Of a DNA stretch of 17,240 nucleotides, positions 1 through 9,302 are shown piece by piece (positions within the stretch are counted from its first letter, which is position 1; the number at the start of each line of letters is the position of its first letter). The DNA is from Conidiobolus incongruus B7586. Its lineage: Eukaryota; Entomophthoromycota; Entomophthoromycetes; Entomophthorales; Conidiobolaceae. The notes under the pieces were generated by a model. It searched no databases, was not told the DNA's origin, and saw only the letters and a program-made list of their open reading frames with translations. Both the position numbers and the translations under genes were made by a program. The stretch covers positions 1-17,240 of the forward strand of contig JNEM01014333.1 of assembly GCA_000697335.1 (NCBI GenBank), in the 5' to 3' direction.

Positions 1-408
1 GTACAAAGCCAAGAGGGAGACACCAGAAACTTTAACAACCTTGAAACGAACACCAGGAATATCACCAACGGCCTTACCGCGACGACCGAAACCAGAAATC
101 AAAACTTCGTCGTTTTCATCGACATAGTTCAAACAACCATCGTTGGGGACGAAAGCAGTGATCTTTTTACCATTCTTGATCAATTGAACACGAACGCACT
201 TACGAATAGCGGAGTTAGGTTGCTTGGATTCAACACCGATCTTTTCCAAAACAATTCCCTTAGCGTGAGAAGAACCACCGAAGGGGGAAGATTTGAAAGC
301 GGTACCTAAGGCACGCTTCTTATAAGCCTTATCGGCCCAGCGTTGATCACGACGGTGAGTGCGCAATTTACGAGCGGCTTGAATTCCTCTTGGCTTTCCT
401 TTACCCAT
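1..408 (-). CDS. RPS23: Small-subunit ribosomal protein uS12 (S23), 3' end cut by window edge
   Basis: This is the eukaryotic uS12 protein of the 40S subunit, which sits at the decoding centre and affects translation accuracy. The reading frame runs from an ATG at 408 to base 1 without interruption, giving 136 residues; the family is about 143-145 residues, so roughly nine C-terminal residues lie off the left edge (the visible end is SGVSLLALY). The N-terminus MGKGKPRG and the segment [17 protein letters not shown] match the fungal form closely. The KQPNSAIRK loop is present, with the conserved proline at position 64, which is hydroxylated in known homologues. There is no intron in the visible coding part. 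Codons are strongly biased and GC-richer than the surroundings, as expected for a highly expressed gene. It lies 363 bases downstream of RPL7 on the same strand. Identification is essentially certain. Confidence 0.98.
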   Translation of the reverse strand, partial: MGKGKPRGIQAARKLRTHRRDQRWADKAYKKRALGTAFKSSPFGGSSHAKGIVLEKIGVESKQPNSAIRKCVRVQLIKNGKKITAFVPNDGCLNYVDENDEVLISGFGRRGKAVGDIPGVRFKVVKVSGVSLLALY

Positions 409-430
409 ATTAGGTTAATTTCGTAGAATT

Positions 431-491
431 CTATAAATGATTGAAATGTTAGTTAAACGGTATGCATTGATTATTATAAAAATTTATTTAC
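431..491 (-). other. Possible intron in the 5' untranslated region of RPS23
   Basis: On the minus strand, 22 bases before the RPS23 ATG, there is a 61-base stretch that starts with GTAAAT (491 downward), contains AACTAAC about 17 bases from its end, and finishes TTTATAG (431). Its length and its donor, branch and acceptor motifs match the coding introns of this window (48-63 bases; one histidine-kinase intron has ACTAAC in the same place). In such an AT-rich spacer these motifs can arise by chance, and only a transcript would prove it. 5'UTR introns are common in ribosomal protein genes. Confidence 0.35.
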
Positions 492-749
492 ATTGGATTG
501 ATTAACAATAAAAGCTGAAATTTTGCTTTCCCCAAATAATCCAATAAAAATCAACAATACTCAGAATTGTGGGATAATAGACTAGGTAAAAAGTAAATGA
601 TTGAATTAGAGTAATATTATAATAATAAAAAATGTAATATATAAAAATAAATTTGAGTACATATATAGGTATAATGATGATATGATTTTTATTATGTAAT
701 TATTATTATTAGGGAAAATGATGAGAATAGAATACATGGTCGTTTGCAA

Positions 750-755
750 TTTATT
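750..755 (-). promoter_or_regulatory. Candidate poly(A) signal of RPL7
   Basis: An exact AATAAA hexamer on the minus strand begins 17 bases past the RPL7 stop codon. The placement suits a compact 3' untranslated region. AATAAA occurs often by chance in this composition, so this is only a candidate. Confidence 0.35.
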
Positions 756-771
756 GAAAAATGAAACAAAC

Positions 772-2118
772 TTAGTTCATTTGGCGGACCAAAGCGTTGA
801 TGTAACCTTCGCGGTCACCAGAAGAACCACCTTCGATGAAGTGCTTGACCTTCTTACCTCTCCAGCCACCGGTGGGAGAGTTGAGTTTGAAGGGCCAGAG
901 GAAGTTGTTGACTTGCTTGAAGTTGGGACCAACAGTGTAGATTTCGTGGATAATGTCTTCCAAAGATAACAAACCGTATTTGCCAAGATTTTGTTCAACG
1001 AGAGCGTTGTCGTTGAGAGGGATACGTTGGCGGTTGATCTTACCATAACCACGCTTGTAGATCAATTCGCGGACGGTCTTCAAGTTGGGAGTACCGTAGG
1101 CGACGTAGGGTTCGATCAAAGTCAACATTTGCTTGGTAGCCTTGGTCAAACGAACAAAGACACCGTTGTTGATTTGGAGAAGACGGAGTAATTGCAAGAT
1201 CTTACGGGGCTTGGGAGCGATCTTGTTGATACCCTTGATACGGACAACGAAAGCCAACTTAGGTTGAGCGGGAACGTAGAAGTTACCAGAGGCCTTAGCT
1301 TCACGACGGAGAGCAATTTCTTTGCGTTCTAAAGTCTTGTATTCACGAGCGTACTTAGCAGCACGTTGGTAGATAGTTTGGCGACGGACGGCACGGGCCT
1401 ATTAAATATATGGATAAGTATATGCTGGATGAAATATTATAAATATTTTGATAAGTAGCATCAGCCCCGAAAGATGGTTAACTTGAAACAGCATCGTCGT
1501 AAAGACTAGTTCCAAAAGATATGTTGTCCATCATTATAAAATGGGGAGGCCATGGAGTAATCATTACCTTCTTGGCAGCAATGGATTCTTCCTTTAATTG
1601 TTCAGCGGTCTTTTGATCGCGGACATTCTTTTTGACCTGGGTTTCAGGTTGGAGAACTTTACCACTATGGAGAGAAAATAGAGAGATTAATAAGCGTTCA
1701 TAATCTGATGTCTAACTGAGATAATAAATTATCCAACCGATCCAATGGATCGATCTTTCAGCACTTCAATAGACACTCAGCTATTAAGATTTAACGGAAG
1801 AGGCTTGATAATATATCAAGTGATCTCAATCCGCAATTCCCTTTTTCACAACTTAAACTCATAAGAGTTCAAATGATGAAAAAGGCATTAAGTAAAAGTA
1901 TTAGTTTGACAACTATACTTTGGGTGGAAGCATCCCTTCTCTCCTAAACAAAAATCAAATATGCAACAATTGCAAATTCTTTTGATCTTTCGATCAAAGT
2001 GATTTGAATAATTAACTCAGCTGAGTGCCAATCAGGCTCAGGTCATATATAATAATATTTCGACCATATAATTTATATAAAATTTAATAATGTGAATAAA
2101 AACTTACGCTTGAGACAT
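772..2118 (-). CDS. RPL7: Large-subunit ribosomal protein uL30 (L7), three exons
   Basis: This is the 60S subunit protein L7/uL30, which binds 25S rRNA. Exons on the minus strand are 2118-2108 (11 bases: ATG TCT CAA GC), 1664-1568 and 1398-772. They join to 735 bases and 244 residues, the length of yeast Rpl7. The joined start reads [17 protein letters not shown]. Exon 3 carries the family core, including [68 protein letters not shown] and [16 protein letters not shown]. Introns are 443 and 169 bases, both GT-AG, much longer than the 48-63 bases usual here. The second holds a box C/D snoRNA. From memory, yeast RPL7A also begins with an 11-base exon and has two introns, so the architecture looks ancient. 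Codon bias is strong. It is probably transcribed separately from RPS23, which lies downstream. Confidence 0.97.
1456..1539 (-). ncRNA. Intronic box C/D snoRNA (snR39/snR59/snR39B-like), guide for 25S rRNA methylation
   Basis: Within RPL7 intron 2, minus strand, there is a box C-like ATGATGG at 1534-1528 and a box D CTGA at 1464-1461, about 63 bases apart. Directly upstream of box D, the complement of 1466-1483 reads as a guide: the plus strand CCCGAAAGATGGTTAACT matches 17 of 18 bases of the conserved yeast 25S segment CCCGAAAGATGGTGAACT. The fifth base upstream of box D (1469) pairs with the G of CCCG, predicting 2'-O-methylation at the equivalent of yeast 25S G805 (numbering from memory). 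Yeast snR39 and snR59, hosted in RPL7A and RPL7B introns, target A807 in the same segment. An ATTTT/AAAAT outer pairing may help processing. Box C has one mismatch to RUGAUGA, and boxes C' and D' are unclear, so exact ends are estimates. Confidence 0.78.
1665..2107 (-). other. Long, hairpin-rich first intron of RPL7
   Basis: This 443-base intron is four to nine times longer than the histidine kinase and phosphorylase kinase introns. It contains several perfect short hairpins: 1981-1998 (7-bp stem, GAAA tetraloop on the minus strand), 1856-1869 (5-bp stem), 1804-1820 (7-bp stem, 3-base loop) and 1738-1752 (6-bp stem, 3-base loop), plus a 12-base palindrome ACTCAGCTGAGT at 2015-2026. I looked for a second box C/D guide next to each CTGA and found no match to rRNA that I could recognise. 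An H/ACA RNA or a structured regulatory element is possible but not shown. Confidence 0.4.
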
Positions 2119-3713
2119 TTTATCAATTATTAACGAGAAATAAGGTAAGAGATCCTTAAGATTGAAATTATCAACCGCTAATAGAGGGTGAAAAATTTAA
2201 ACTCATTATAAAAATTTTATAAACACCTTTTCTTCTATCAAATTATGGGAATATAGATCATTTGAAATTTTTTTAATCTTATTTTTCACATGGAGAGTTC
2301 GCAATCATTTCAATAATTTGATAATTCTAAACTAATGAATGTCTATCATAAATGATTATACATTAATTAATGTTGTATAATTTAGGAGCTATTACATTGT
2401 TAATTACCTTTTATGACATTATATAATATTATTAAATCAGTTTTTACCATATCATATATTTGCTAATAATTAAAATTATCAATATTTGATTTGAAATATT
2501 TATATAATTATTTCATTGGTATCATTGATAATTCACTATTATATCTTTTGATCGAGTATAAATATAACCTCTTCGAAATATTCCAAAAACATTCACTTAA
2601 TAATTTTATCAATTAACGTTGATTCCTTTTTTATAAACCTTGCTTCACATCATTATATTTAAAAAAACCCATGTTGTAAAATACCTTTAGGTGAATTATA
2701 TACTGTGTTGAATCTTATTATGATGATTAGTATAATGTTACATTTGATAATATGGCTTATGAATAATATTAAATTAATAAATTAAAGCATTTTATATGCC
2801 ATCAACACCCCCTAAATATAGAGGCTTTTTTACAAAAGTCTTAGTATCAAAACCAAGTATATTTTAAGAGCGTCATATTGTAATATTGTCACAGTTTCAT
2901 TCACATACTTCGAGGGTTGAGGTTAAAGATCACAGATTGAATAGAGTGTACACATTCAACAAGCTAGTTAAATCTTCTAAAAAGCCTTTTTGAAGTGTCC
3001 AATATATGATATCAAACAATATTTAAAAAAAATATAATTCGCTATTATTATATACTCTTAAATATCTATAGATTAAGATTAAAATCAAAATATATTTTAA
3101 ACTTTTGATTGAATGGATTTTATATTATTCAAAATTTACACCGAATATCATATTGAAAATATTTTATCTTTGTTATATAAACTATTATCTTACATATTGT
3201 CAACAAAAAATTATAAAATTTTTGAAATTATATATTATACAGAAATAATTTTTTATATTTCTTTTAATTCAATTATCTGTAACAGATAAATACAATAAAC
3301 ATTCAATATTCAATCAAATTATATAGCTAAAAGATAGAGAATATGATCCAATTTGAAAGATTATGAAACATGTTATTTTGAATAAATGGAATAATCAAGT
3401 TAAGGTTAATTGAAAAACATAGATTATATCATTTAAAATGCTATATATATTATATAGTTATATAATCAATTGATCTATAATAAATAAATAATGTATTAAA
3501 ACAAGAGTTGAATAGATATATTAGAAAGTAATGTATAGAGCCAGTTGAGAAATGAAAAATGACCCTTCCTATCATGATCCATTGACTTGGATCTTAATAT
3601 ATTAAAAAAATTGTAAAAATCAGGTATTTTGATTAAATGTATATAACAAATATTTATATATGTAATATAAGTTAAATTCTAAAACTGTTTAAAATGAACC
3701 ATGTTCCAATCGA
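2119..3713. other. AT-rich spacer upstream of RPL7, downstream of the histidine kinase gene
   Basis: No convincing gene is visible in these 1.6 kb. The right end holds the 3' flank of the histidine kinase gene and the left end the RPL7 promoter and leader. A TATAAAA (minus strand, 2221-2215) lies about 100 bases before the RPL7 ATG, and a CACCCTCTATTAGCGG stretch stands out from the AT background in the leader region. A patch at about 2790-3000 is less AT-rich than its surroundings and has short open frames on both strands, such as MPSTPPKYRGFFTKV from 2796 on the plus strand, but none continues. Confidence 0.5.
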
Positions 3714-6303
3714 TTATTCAAGATCTTGAAGCCATTTTTGAAGTAGCGTCTTGAATTTCGGGAATGTGAAGGGCTTTTCCAGAAAGTCATCCATACCAAT
3801 TTGCTTAAAATATTCGATATCTGTGGGGAGAGCATTCGCCGAAACTGATATAACGACTTGATCGGGATCTTTTTCTTTAATAAGTTTGCATACCTGATCT
3901 CCTCCCATTTCGGGCATTAGATGATCTAATAAAATCAAATTAAAGTAGCCTTGAGGATGTCTTTGATATTCTTCCCAAGCTAGTTTACCGTCGCTCACTA
4001 GAACGAATCCTACTGATGATATTTTTGAAATATATTTTTTGATAATAATCTGGTTAACCGGGTTATCCTCAGCAATGAGGATAAAGTGGGTATGTGACGA
4101 ATCTGAAATAGGTGATTCAATGCTTTGATTGTGGCCAAGACCATTAGTTATTTTAGATGAAATAGGTTTTTTCCTGATTAAGTTAGTTTCAAATTCTCTG
4201 ACCTTCTGGCATTGGAATTTATCTGACAAATTATTAGATCGATATAGTGGATTTACTTTGCTGAGCTTCTGTGCTGGACTTTCAGTGCCTGATAAGGTGG
4301 AATCAAAGACTGTATCAGGAAAATTTTCAAATCCGATTTGTTTGGATTGATCGGGATATGCTAGAGGAAGATCTACGGTGAACCAAATTTTGGTTCCTTT
4401 CCCAACCTCAGACTCGATGTTGATGTTACCTTGCATAAGGTCAATAAGTGATCTACATATACAGAGACCGAGACCGCTTCCAATATACTCAGTTTTCGCA
4501 TTAGATGCCTGTGACCATGGTCTAAATAACTCAGGTATGGATTCTGGTGGAATTCCTATTCCAGTATCCTCAATGCAAAAACATACTTTCGCAAAATGAT
4601 AATTCGTTGTCAAGTTGCAACTAATATTGACATGACCAGCACTAGTGAACTTTAAAGAATTTGAAGTTAAATTAACTAAAATTTGTAGTAATCTGGCACT
4701 ATCTCCTATTAGCTCGTAGGGTTTTTCTGGGTAAATGACATTGAACTCGATATTCTTAGATTTTGCAAGACTTTGGAACATGTGGTAAGTATCCTTAATT
4801 AAGTTATTGATATTAAATTGCTCTGGATTAAGTGACAGCGTTTCGGACTCTATTTTAGAAAAATCTAATATATCTTGTATTACAACCAACTAATGGCTAT
4901 TATTAGTGATATGCTACTAATTAAATAATTAGACATTATATTACCAATAATTCTGCGGATCTGTTAATATTTTTGACATTTTCTAATTGCTCAGAATCGA
5001 GCGAAGAATCCATTAATAGAGAAGTACTTCCAATTATTCCGAATAACTATTATATGATGTTAGTAAACATATAAATTTTTACAAATTCTATATTGTTTGT
5101 TTGACTTACTGGTGTTCTAAATTCATGCGACATCATGGATAAGAATTTCGATTTAAGCTCGGATGATTCTTGAGCATCTTTTAATTCTTGAATATCTATA
5201 TCATAAATGAATTAGTTTAATGAAATAATTTTTGCTATCGAATATGAAAGTACCTGTGCACACACCAAGCCAATTGACGATCGTTTTACCAGATTTATCC
5301 CAGAATGGATGAATGTTGATAACATAATGAGAATAAGTATTAGGCTGATTTTCTTGGATTATACTAGGGTGCTTTCTTATTCTAACTCTAGAATTGGTAA
5401 GAGGCTCTCCAGTCTAATTATAATATGTAAATTAATATTGTTTATAGATGTGTTAAATTGTTGATTATGATAATAAGAAAGAAAATTATTATTATATTCA
5501 TAGAATTAAAATTACCTTTAAACTATGCTTCCATCTTCGTAAATGTAATTCAACATCTTGAGGATGTATACATTCCTATTCAATAATTTAATATTTTAAA
5601 AATTATATAATAAATAAAACTATATACTTACAGCCCAACTTTCATAAGTATCTGAACCAAATATCATTTGGTGATATTCATTAACATAGCTAGTAATTTA
5701 ATATTAAACTATTGTATTAATTTGATCAGGTATAATAAATTACCAATGAGTACCGTCGGCATTGACTATAAATAAACTACAAGGAATTGAATAAATCATT
5801 CTATAAAATCTTTCAAATATTTCTTCTCGACTTAGTTGAGTGAGATCGTATTTAGTAGGGTCAAATACATTTTCCGAGCTGAATGTTGATTGGTTGGAAA
5901 ATTGTTTTGGCTGCAAAACTGGTGAGTTTTTGAACTCTTGCTTATTTTCAATTAACAACTCATCGTGGAAATTTATCGTGTAATAAGTTAAACCGAAAGA
6001 AGTGGCTTTTTTGACACGAACTGAAGCAATTCTATCTCCAAGATTAGACTGATATTTTACCCATAGGAGTTTGTCAATTGTATGCTTCTTTGAAGGTGAC
6101 TGATTTTGGCCACTGCAGATAAAATGTTTGTTAAATAGGTAGTTTATATCTAAACTCTTTATTTTTTCAATCGATTCGTAACCGAGTGCTTTTGAAAATG
6201 CTTCGTTACAGTTAAGTATTAAGTTGGGCTGACACACTAGTATAGGACTATCTAAAGAATTACAAATCACTTGTGCTATATCATCAATATTATTTTTATT
6301 CAT
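3714..6303 (-). CDS. Hybrid sensor histidine kinase with two PAS domains, seven exons
   Basis: This is a cytosolic-looking hybrid sensor kinase of the His-Asp phosphorelay; no membrane segment or signal peptide is seen. Exons (minus strand) are 6303-5744, 5689-5632, 5575-5516, 5413-5254, 5195-5110, 5046-4945 and 4889-3714, with all junctions GT-AG and in frame, giving 733 residues. PAS 1 covers about residues 15-115 (ILNCNEAFSKALGYES). PAS 2 covers about 170-290 (HPQDVELHLRRWKHSLKTGE, ending NWLGVCTDIQELKDAQ). The HisKA H-box is FLSMMSHEFRTPLFGIIG with His303. The HATPase domain has the N-box around Asn419, DTGIGI at about 450-455 and GSGLGL at 479-484. After a linker of about 80 residues, the receiver domain has acidic Glu616/Asp617, phosphoacceptor Asp664 in LILLDHLMP and Lys714 in EKPF. 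All catalytic residues are present, so it should be active. Its own receiver would pass phosphate to an Hpt protein not in the window. The signal sensed by the PAS domains cannot be told. Confidence 0.93.
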
Positions 6304-9302
6304 AATGATTGAAATAATTGAAAAAGAATAAAAAATAAGAATAGTTCATTAAACAAGGATGTAAATTATACTATTTACTTAGCATTTCATGCATAAGCAA
6401 AAGTTCACCATTGCATTGATTAATGTTTTCCTAATTTTATCGTTTAAGATGAATTTGGTAACAGGTATCGGAATCTCACATAATTTCAATTTTCCAAAGC
6501 CAAACTGACAAAGTTTTCAATTTTTATTTGTTTATTGATTGGCCGAGTAAAATATAAAAAAGGTAAGAATGGCGGATCTAAATCATTATTTCTTATTTAT
6601 TCAAACTAGTTTAATGATCTATTGAGATCATAAAAATACAAATAAAAACATTTATAATTAACCGAAAAATCAATGATTATATTTTGTATACGAAATGAAT
6701 GTTTAATAAAATTAACATATATTCAAAGAAATACCGATTATACTAGGGAATCATTAGAAATCTAAAATATATTATTAAATTATTTTTCCGTCTAATTGTT
6801 TTAGACTCTAAGATTATAATTTAAAATTTAGCGTAAAAAAGGATAAATGAATAATCAGGTCTATAATACAGTAATAAGATGCAATTCATGAAAATTAGTT
6901 ATTATTTGACCGTGATATTTAAGGCTAGACTTTCGAAGATATATTAGTACATATTAGACAGTCTTTCATCAATATCAATATATAATACAAAATATTATTT
7001 CACTCCTAATTTTCAATATAAAGCTTAGCCCAGCTATTCAAAAGCTTATTTCATAAAGCATGAAACTATAATATTAAATATTCGTAAAACTACTATACTT
7101 ATATATATATTAAATATCAATGCACTAATTTTAATAACAACTTGATAGCTGTATTGTGGGATAGAGCATAATTTTCATATATTTTCAATCTTCATATCAT
7201 ATTACATTTTAATTCAAAGATAAAGACAACTGATTTTCAAATAATATTTCTGCCATTTTCTCATATTAAAATGCCAATCTCAATTAACCAGTGGATTTAC
7301 AAGTTTATAATGTTAGGTAGTACAAGTAATATTAATGTTAATGGATATCAAAGGTCTAGAATTTTTTATTCTATTTAATATAAAACCAGTAGATAATTGT
7401 TTATATAAGAAATAATAAGAGAGATATGTAACATTTTATTTGTCAAGGAATATACAAAATATGAATAATCTGCATAATTAAATTAATTAAACTATAATCC
7501 TTATGATATAAATAATTTAAAAGATTTGCCTCATAAATTTGACTTTAAATTGTTTAACATTTTCAACTTTCGAATTTATAGTTATATATTCATTGAATAA
7601 CAAGTACAATTCATAAATTTGAATAAAATCAAGATGAATGAAACAATTATTAAAATATATCTGGATAACTATCAGTATTAGAGAACCAATTTACAATAAT
7701 TCGCAGATTATAGTTCATTTATCGTGTTAATTTTATATTTGAATTAATATGATCAACATATATATTTATTAATATTAATTATAACATTGTAACAACTTTT
7801 GATTTGGAAAAATTCGAATTTATGTAATATTTTCAATATTGAATATTATAGAAATATTCTTTATTTCAATTCTTTATAATTATATTTTAATATTTATTTT
7901 GATGATCTTGTTAAAATATTGTGTACATGGCTAGCTTTAAATAATAAAAACTATTTATTTTATTATTAGCCAATTATTTATTAAATTTTAATAATAAATT
8001 ATAAAATTTATATCATAAAAAAATTAAGTTTTTACATATATTCTTTTCCTATTTTTGATTTTTTGATATTTTAATTATAAAATCTAAAAGTCAAAATCAA
8101 TGTGAATGATCCTATTTTGTGAAATAATTTTTATTATCTTCATTAAATTTCTTGAGATTTATTTATATCAATTTTGAAATAAATCAGCAATTTTTGCTAC
8201 TTTGCAAATTTCTATTTGATAAGCATATTTACTTGTATAGATAATACTATGTTTTAAAGTAAGCTTTCATAGGAAATCATGTTTATTGATGATAAATAAT
8301 ACTATTATAAATGTAATTTTCATTCTTATTGATGATTAATCTTTAATTCATATTTGATATTGTAACTTCATAGACATTTCATTATATAAATTTACACAAT
8401 TTATATAAATCTTAATAAGATCTATATGATATAAATAACTTGATAATTAGCCTGTTTTAATAACAAATTCTAAAAAGTGACATACTAATATTGTTATAAT
8501 ATTTCATTAAATAAAGTTAAATAATCTTGAGTAATAGCTTGATTCGGGTAGTCTCCATAATAATCTAAGAGAGGTTCTGTCTAATGATATCAAAAATTTT
8601 TATGCAATAACAATAATTGAGAGCATTGATTTTTAAAGTCCAAGAAAAAGTACTACATAATCAATTTGCAAATTCTTTACAAGGTTAAAATTCATTAAGA
8701 ATATAATACCAAATTTAAGTATTTATGCTGCATTTTTGTCTTTGACAAATGAGGCTACAGGAAATATTTATATTAAATTTTGACATTATTAAACCACTTT
8801 TCTAATATTTCTTAGCGATTAGTTGATATGGTTTTCCATAAAATCCATGGCATTATTATTAAAATAAAATTACAACTCTTGAATTTAGACTATAATAATT
8901 GGATATAATACATGTAAAATTCGAATAAAAAATTTACTAGTGTTTAGTATTTGAGTTGGATATTTTATGTTTTGTAAGCATTATTGTTTGTTAATTTTAA
9001 TAAGAATTAGATCCTTTAATTTAGCATTGATTAATAAAAAGAATTTGAATAGAAATTCAGATAATTAGATTATGAGAAGTTAATCAATGTCAAGAGTAAC
9101 TTCTACCAGCTTGAACGATATTGATGTATTGCTAAATCAGCAATTATAATAACTATAATATCAATAAATCGTGATTTAATTGTGATTAAATTTCCAAAAT
9201 AATATGCTTTTATTGAATAATCGAAAAGAGTAAATAACTCTGCTTTCAAGGATGAAACTATTTTTGGACCAAATTGGTATAACTAATCAAATATATAAGA
9301 TA
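6304..9302. other. AT-rich 3-kb spacer between the two large genes
   Basis: It holds the histidine kinase promoter at the left and the 3' flank of the phosphorylase kinase gene at the right. No RNA gene, transposon or intact coding region was recognised. A short plus-strand frame at about 6570 (MADLNHYFLFIQTSLMIY) ends after 18 codons. A less AT-rich patch at about 8490-8820 has a 29-codon minus-strand frame (8580-8494) that looks like an eroded exon. A 6-bp hairpin (ATTGCT/AGCAAT) occurs near 9127. The rest is low-complexity A/T sequence with in-frame stops everywhere. Confidence 0.5.
6538..6542 (-). promoter_or_regulatory. Candidate CCAAT box upstream of the histidine kinase gene
   Basis: On the minus strand GGCCAATCA fits the extended CCAAT-binding-factor consensus and lies about 235 bases before the ATG at 6303. 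It stands out as one of the few GC-containing motifs in this AT-rich flank. Function is inferred from the motif only. Confidence 0.3.

Larger units (their letters stand above)
409..771. other. Spacer between RPL7 and RPS23
   Basis: This 363-base AT-rich spacer holds the 3' untranslated region of RPL7, including a candidate poly(A) signal at 750-755, and the promoter and leader of RPS23, including the candidate 5'UTR intron. No clear TATA box or shared ribosomal-protein promoter motif could be recognised, and no open frame here is convincing. Confidence 0.6.

Noticed and set aside
718-1191. Plus-strand open frames at 718-969 and 991-1191
   Set aside because: They are antisense shadows of RPL7 exon 3, whose codon bias keeps the opposite strand open; the minus-strand protein is unmistakably uL30.
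1501-1530. A second (D'-adjacent) guide in the RPL7 snoRNA
   Set aside because: No clear D' box or rRNA match could be recognised in the 5' half; only the box D guide is supported.
409-2230. A shared promoter motif for RPL7 and RPS23 (CTATTA near CCCAC or CACCC in both upstream regions)
   Set aside because: The match is about six A/T-dominated bases, arranged differently in the two genes, and too weak to call.
6570-6626. Plus-strand ATG with good context (MADLNHYFLFIQTSLMIY) after a TATAAAA-like stretch at about 6552
   Set aside because: It stops after 18 codons, no continuing exon is visible downstream, and the sequence beyond is A/T noise.
6600-6640. Hairpin TGATCT/AGATCA followed by an A-rich run, terminator-like
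   Set aside because: Intrinsic terminators of that type are bacterial; in an AT-rich nuclear spacer such short hairpins are expected by chance.
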